Part shown: one piece after another, positions 60,726 to 64,000 of the stretch
Layout of the letters: every line of letters starts with the position of its first letter
Position numbering within the stretch: the stretch's first letter is position 1
NCBI GenBank assembly: GCA_002238485.1
Contig: MPMG01000004.1
Coordinates: 186,001-250,000, forward strand
Source of the DNA: Chloroflexi bacterium bin20
GTDB taxonomy: Bacteria; Chloroflexota; Anaerolineae; Aggregatilineales; Phototrophicaceae
DNA length: 64,000 bases
Reading direction: 5' to 3'
Translations under genes and position numbers: made by a program
The notes under the pieces: model-generated
Databases searched by the model: none
What the model saw: only the letters and a program-made list of their open reading frames with translations
Told to the model about the DNA's origin: nothing

Positions 60726-61649
60726 ATGCGCAAGTTCATCATCGACACCGACACCGCCTCAGACGACGCTGTCGCGCTGGTCATGGCGCTTCGCCAGCCA
60801 GATATTGATGTCAAAGCCATCACGGTGGTGGCTGGCAATGTGCCGCTGTCGCAAGCTGTTCAGAACGCATTGTATACAGTCGAATTGTGCGAGTCGGCTG
60901 TGCCTGTCTATGCGGGCTGCGACAAGCCGCTGCTGCGATCGCTGGAGACCGCGCAGGAGGTCCACGGCGACGATGGCATGGGCGATATCGGCTTGCCTCT
61001 GCAGGGGCGCGCGCCGGCCCCAGGCCATGCCGCGGATATGTTGCGCGCTGTCATCGGCCAGCACGCCGGCGGTATCACGCTGGTTACGCTGGGCCCGCTG
61101 ACCAATGTGGCGCTGGCGCTGCTGCGAGAACCCGAGCTGGCCCAATGCGTATCCGATTGTTTCATCATGGGCGGCATCGGCAGCGGGCACGGCAATGTAA
61201 CGCCGCTGGCCGAGTTCAACATCTGGGTCGATCCCGAAGCTGCCAAGATCGTCTTTGAATCGGGCATGCCCATCCGCATGGTGGGCTGGGACATCAGCTG
61301 GAAGTACGCCACTTTTGATGCCGCGCAAGCCAGCGAAATCCGCGCTATTGGCACGCCCCTGGCCGAATTCGTGGTCGACATCCAGGCGACGCTGACCGAC
61401 TTTGCCATTGCCGAGACGGGCTTGAGCGGCTTCGACCTGCCCGACCCGATCACCATGGCGGCGGCTATCGAGCCAGGAATCGCTGAATATCGAGATTATC
61501 GCGTCGACATCACGGCCGGCGACGGCTTGGCCCGTGGATTGACTGTGGTTGATGTGCTCGGCGTCACTGGCTTGCCGCCCCAGGTCAAAGTGGCGACGCG
61601 CGCCGACCGCGAGGCCTTCGTGGCGATGCTGCGGAGAAGCGTGTCTTAA
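60726..61649 (+). CDS. Nucleoside hydrolase (second copy)
   Basis: 307 residues. MRKFIIDTDTASDDAVALVM carries the calcium site; AGNVPLSQAVQNALYTVELC, LGPLTNVALAL and IMGGIGSGHGNVTPLAEFNI complete the family pattern. Blocks are very close to those of the protein at 32318-33286, so the two are paralogues, perhaps differing in base preference. It ends in TTAA shared with the opposite LysM gene. Confidence 0.93.
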   Translation: MRKFIIDTDTASDDAVALVMALRQPDIDVKAITVVAGNVPLSQAVQNALYTVELCESAVPVYAGCDKPLLRSLETAQEVHGDDGMGDIGLPLQGRAPAPGHAADMLRAVIGQHAGGITLVTLGPLTNVALALLREPELAQCVSDCFIMGGIGSGHGNVTPLAEFNIWVDPEAAKIVFESGMPIRMVGWDISWKYATFDAAQASEIRAIGTPLAEFVVDIQATLTDFAIAETGLSGFDLPDPITMAAAIEPGIAEYRDYRVDITAGDGLARGLTVVDVLGVTGLPPQVKVATRADREAFVAMLRRSVS

Positions 61650-62857
61650 GCCGACTCGCTGTCCGACCCGTCGCGACTGTGCGCAGAAAAGCCTGAGCCG
61701 GCATCGGGGATCAACAATTCGTTGCCAGCGAAGATGCGCCCCGGTTCGATATCCGGGTTGGCTGCGATGATATCCGCAACGCTCGCTTGATAGTGCCGGG
61801 CGATGCTGTAAAGGCTTTCGCCGCGTTCGACAACATGATAGACATCGCCAGTCGGGCGCACAATCTGCTCTTCGATCCAGCCATTGGCTCGCGACACCAG
61901 ATTGAACGCGGTTTGCGCCCGTTCGCCCCGCGCCTGCTCTTCTTCTGAAGCGGGCAGCGAGCCGCTCCATGCCAATGCGCTGGCAGAGCCGCCCTCCGCC
62001 GGCGACAAAATGCCGATGGCGCTTTCGCCCTCGTTGATGCGCTGCCCATAGATTGTCGTCACTGCGCCGCGATGCACAGTCAAGCTGAGCGCGCCACGAT
62101 GCGCCTGCTGAAAACTGACCATGGAGCCAACATGAATGTCGACGCCGTTGACAGTCAGATTCACCGGCACATCGCCTGGCGTCTGCACAGCCACCAGCGG
62201 CTCGGCGCTGGCACATTCGGCATAGACGTTGCCGGTCGTCAGCGAGAAGGCGCGCAGGGGGTAAGGCTGCCCGATTGTGATGCGTGGCAGCGCGTCCATG
62301 GCTTGCAGTCGCTGGACCTTGTCCGCTTCGACCCAGGCGACCAGGCCGTCGGAAACCACGCGCAGCCAGCCTCTGTCACTGTCCCAGGCATCGACGAGCA
62401 CAATGTCGTCTTGCCGCAGATCGCCAACGGGCTCGGGAATGATGCCTGGCAACCGGTACAACTTCGCATCCGACGCGGCTGCCGTGCTCAATGGCGCGCC
62501 GATGGTCATGATCGCATCGGCTGCGACTTCGTTGCTGATCTGCGCGTCGCCGCCCAGCAGCGCCAGCACACCGGGACCGGCGTAGGTTCGTGGCAGATTC
62601 GCGCCCAGGCGGATTAGGGCAGCGCCCCAGCTTTGGTCTTCCGGATTGTAGCCGGCCGTGGCAATGCTCCTGACATCAGCCAGCGAGGCGGCGTCGGTTT
62701 GCACGGGTGGGCTGACGATACACAAGCTGTCTCGCGTCAGGTCGAGGCACTGCTCGCCAATTGCATCGAGCGCCCGCTGGACGGCCTGTTCACAAGTTGA
62801 TTCTTGCGCGGCTGTCAAGCCACAAACAAGGATGAGCAGGGAGAAGAGCAGCCTCAT
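61646..62857 (-). CDS. Secreted LysM-domain protein
   Basis: 403 residues; ATG at 62857. Signal peptide MRLLFSLLILVCGLTAAQ. A central region with an SH3-like pattern (WLRVVSDGLVAWVEADKVQR) and a FecR-like strand set (HRGALSLTVHRGAVTTIYGQ) precedes one LysM near residue 340 (YHVVERGESLYSIARHYQAS to AGNELLIP). LysM binds peptidoglycan or chitin, so the protein is extracellular and wall-bound. Function otherwise unknown. Confidence 0.85.
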   Translation of the reverse strand: MRLLFSLLILVCGLTAAQESTCEQAVQRALDAIGEQCLDLTRDSLCIVSPPVQTDAASLADVRSIATAGYNPEDQSWGAALIRLGANLPRTYAGPGVLALLGGDAQISNEVAADAIMTIGAPLSTAAASDAKLYRLPGIIPEPVGDLRQDDIVLVDAWDSDRGWLRVVSDGLVAWVEADKVQRLQAMDALPRITIGQPYPLRAFSLTTGNVYAECASAEPLVAVQTPGDVPVNLTVNGVDIHVGSMVSFQQAHRGALSLTVHRGAVTTIYGQRINEGESAIGILSPAEGGSASALAWSGSLPASEEEQARGERAQTAFNLVSRANGWIEEQIVRPTGDVYHVVERGESLYSIARHYQASVADIIAANPDIEPGRIFAGNELLIPDAGSGFSAHSRDGSDSESA

Positions 62858-62912
62858 TTTCACAAACGTCGCTTTTGATTCCGTTGGCACAAGCACCTTG
62901 TATGCTAGCACA

Positions 62913-64000
62913 TCACGACTGCGCGCGCTTTGCCCGCCGCTGTTTTCTGCGCCGCGGCTTCTTTTTCTGCTGCTTTTTCCATTGATCGCGCAAGGTCACG
63001 ATGCGATTGAATACCAGGCGCTCGCCCGTCGAATCGGCATCGACAACGAAATAGGCCAGCCGCTCAAACTGGAAACGGTCGCCGGGTTGCGCAGTCGCCA
63101 GGCTCGGCTCGACAAGCGCCGGGTCGACCACTTGCAGCGAATGCGGATTGATGAAGGCGGTGAAGTCCTGGTCGCGATCGGCATCGGGATTTTCGACTGT
63201 GAAGAGCGTGTCATAGAGCCGCGCTTGTGCCTCTAGGGCATGCGCCGCGGAGACCCAGTGCAGAGTCGCTTTGGGACGCCGGCCATCGGGCGCGCTGCCG
63301 CCACGGGTTTCGGGGTCATAGATGCAGCGCAACTCGATCACTTCGCCCTTGGCGCCTTTGATGATCTCACGACAGGTGATGAAATAGGCATAGCGAAGGC
63401 GGACTTCGCGTCCTGGCGCCAGGCGGAAGAATTTGCGCGGAGGGTCTTCCATGAAATCTTCGCGCTCGATGTAGAGCACTTTCGAGAAGGGCACTTTGCG
63501 CGTGCCAGCGCTCGCATCTTCCGGGTTGTTGATTGCGTCCAGCTCTTCGACCAGGTCTTCTGGATAATTCTCTATCACCACCCGCAGCGGATTCAGCACA
63601 GCCATGACGCGGTTGGCGCGTTTGTTGAGATCGTGGCGGATGTGATATTCCAGCTTGTGCAGCGCGACCACGCCCTTGACCTTGCCCACGCCGATCTCGT
63701 CGCAGAATTCTCGGATAGCTTCTGGCGTATAGCCACGGCGGCGCAATCCCGCAATGGTCGGCAGGCGCGGGTCGTCCCAGCCGCGCACATAGCCCTCTTG
63801 CACCAGGCGGATCAGCTTGCGTTTGCTGAGCACGGTGTGGCTCAGATTCAGCCGCGCAAATTCGATCTGCTGCGGATGGGGGATCTCGATATTGTCCAGG
63901 TACCAGTCATAAAGCGGGCGGTGATCTTCATATTCCAATGTGCAGATGGAATGCGTTATGCCTTCAATAGAATCCGATTGTCCATGCGCGAAGTCGTACA
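62913..64000 (-). CDS. glnS: Glutaminyl-tRNA synthetase, C-terminal part
   Basis: The frame runs off the right edge; about 362 residues are visible. [20 protein letters not shown] followed by [15 protein letters not shown] is the GlnRS signature; KMSKS appears as [11 protein letters not shown]. The C-terminal two-barrel anticodon domain follows, with a lysine/arginine-rich tail at the end ([16 protein letters not shown]). It charges tRNA-Gln directly, so glutamine need not be made only by the GatCAB route. Confidence 0.95.
   Translation of the reverse strand, partial: YDFAHGQSDSIEGITHSICTLEYEDHRPLYDWYLDNIEIPHPQQIEFARLNLSHTVLSKRKLIRLVQEGYVRGWDDPRLPTIAGLRRRGYTPEAIREFCDEIGVGKVKGVVALHKLEYHIRHDLNKRANRVMAVLNPLRVVIENYPEDLVEELDAINNPEDASAGTRKVPFSKVLYIEREDFMEDPPRKFFRLAPGREVRLRYAYFITCREIIKGAKGEVIELRCIYDPETRGGSAPDGRRPKATLHWVSAAHALEAQARLYDTLFTVENPDADRDQDFTAFINPHSLQVVDPALVEPSLATAQPGDRFQFERLAYFVVDADSTGERLVFNRIVTLRDQWKKQQKKKPRRRKQRRAKRAQS

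Overview
This 64-kb window is a dense, GC-rich bacterial chromosome segment with about 60 protein genes and almost no free space. No rRNA, tRNA, CRISPR array, insertion sequence or phage gene is recognisable. The gene mix suggests Chloroflexota, probably Anaerolineae or a near relative. The evidence is a DR2241-type sirohydrochlorin chelatase with a 4Fe-4S tail, a SpoIIIAA/Ycf45-like R3H ATPase, a DnaB-DnaD-DnaC replication cluster, many sugar ABC importers whose secreted proteins start with AQDE/AQDD, and a Ser/Cys member of the proline racemase family. This assignment is inference; no phylogenetic marker was compared.

Layout. 1-2.6 kb: end of an ABC ATPase, a cytoplasmic reductive-dehalogenase-like Fe-S protein, a VanZ-like membrane protein and a GNAT. 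2.7-6 kb: pdxS, then a D-threonine-aldolase/D-serine-dehydratase-like enzyme with an M19 dipeptidase. 6-12.5 kb (minus strand): PPOX flavoprotein, ribose-type ABC importer with two different permeases, aminotransferase. 12.6-15.2 kb: PhyH dioxygenase, VOC protein, MBL hydrolase. 15.5-22.8 kb: CUT1 sugar importer, GH127 beta-L-arabinofuranosidase, proline racemase/hydroxyproline epimerase family enzyme and M24 Xaa-Pro peptidase, which together suggest use of hydroxyproline-rich plant glycoproteins. 22.8-31 kb: thioesterase, WD40, DinB, xpt, oxidoreductase, and a GNAT-like/R3H-ATPase/DUF89 operon. 31-32.2 kb: dnaN. 32.3-42.1 kb (minus strand): an assimilatory sulfate reduction and siroheme operon (cysH, met8-like, cbiX-like, cobA, sulfite reductase, an unknown gene, Stf0 sulfotransferase, MalY/PatB lyase, nucleoside hydrolase). 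42.1-43.4 kb: rho. 43.7-50.2 kb: PfkB kinase, ECF sigma and small membrane partner, winged-helix protein, a HisRS-like gene (hisZ or divergent hisS) with hisG, and an NAD(P) oxidoreductase. 50.2-56.9 kb (minus): HAD phosphatase, degenerate ketol-acid reductoisomerase paralogue, GNAT, double-ATPase DnaC-like loader, DnaD-like protein, dnaB, bifunctional nuclease. 57-64 kb: lipoprotein, unknown gene, TIR protein, acyl-CoA dehydrogenase, second nucleoside hydrolase, LysM protein and the 3' part of glnS.

The most striking find is the cysH leader at 41701-42066. Two tandem short ORFs on the minus strand encode cysteine-rich peptides: one appears leaderless with three consecutive Cys codons, the other has a Shine-Dalgarno site and five consecutive Cys codons after an earlier one. 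Each is followed by its own intrinsic terminator, and each has an upstream segment that can pair with the terminator's 5' arm. This is the architecture of tandem ribosome-mediated cysteine attenuators in front of the sulfate-assimilation operon. Neither peptide is long enough for ordinary gene calling.

Other patterns: a 12-bp inverted repeat plus a third half-site between the proline-racemase-family and Xaa-Pro peptidase genes; five convergent gene pairs that share both stop codons in a 4-bp palindrome (TTAA or CTAG); and a recurring TGCTACAAT extended -10 element, twice placed so that the mRNA would begin at or next to the start codon.
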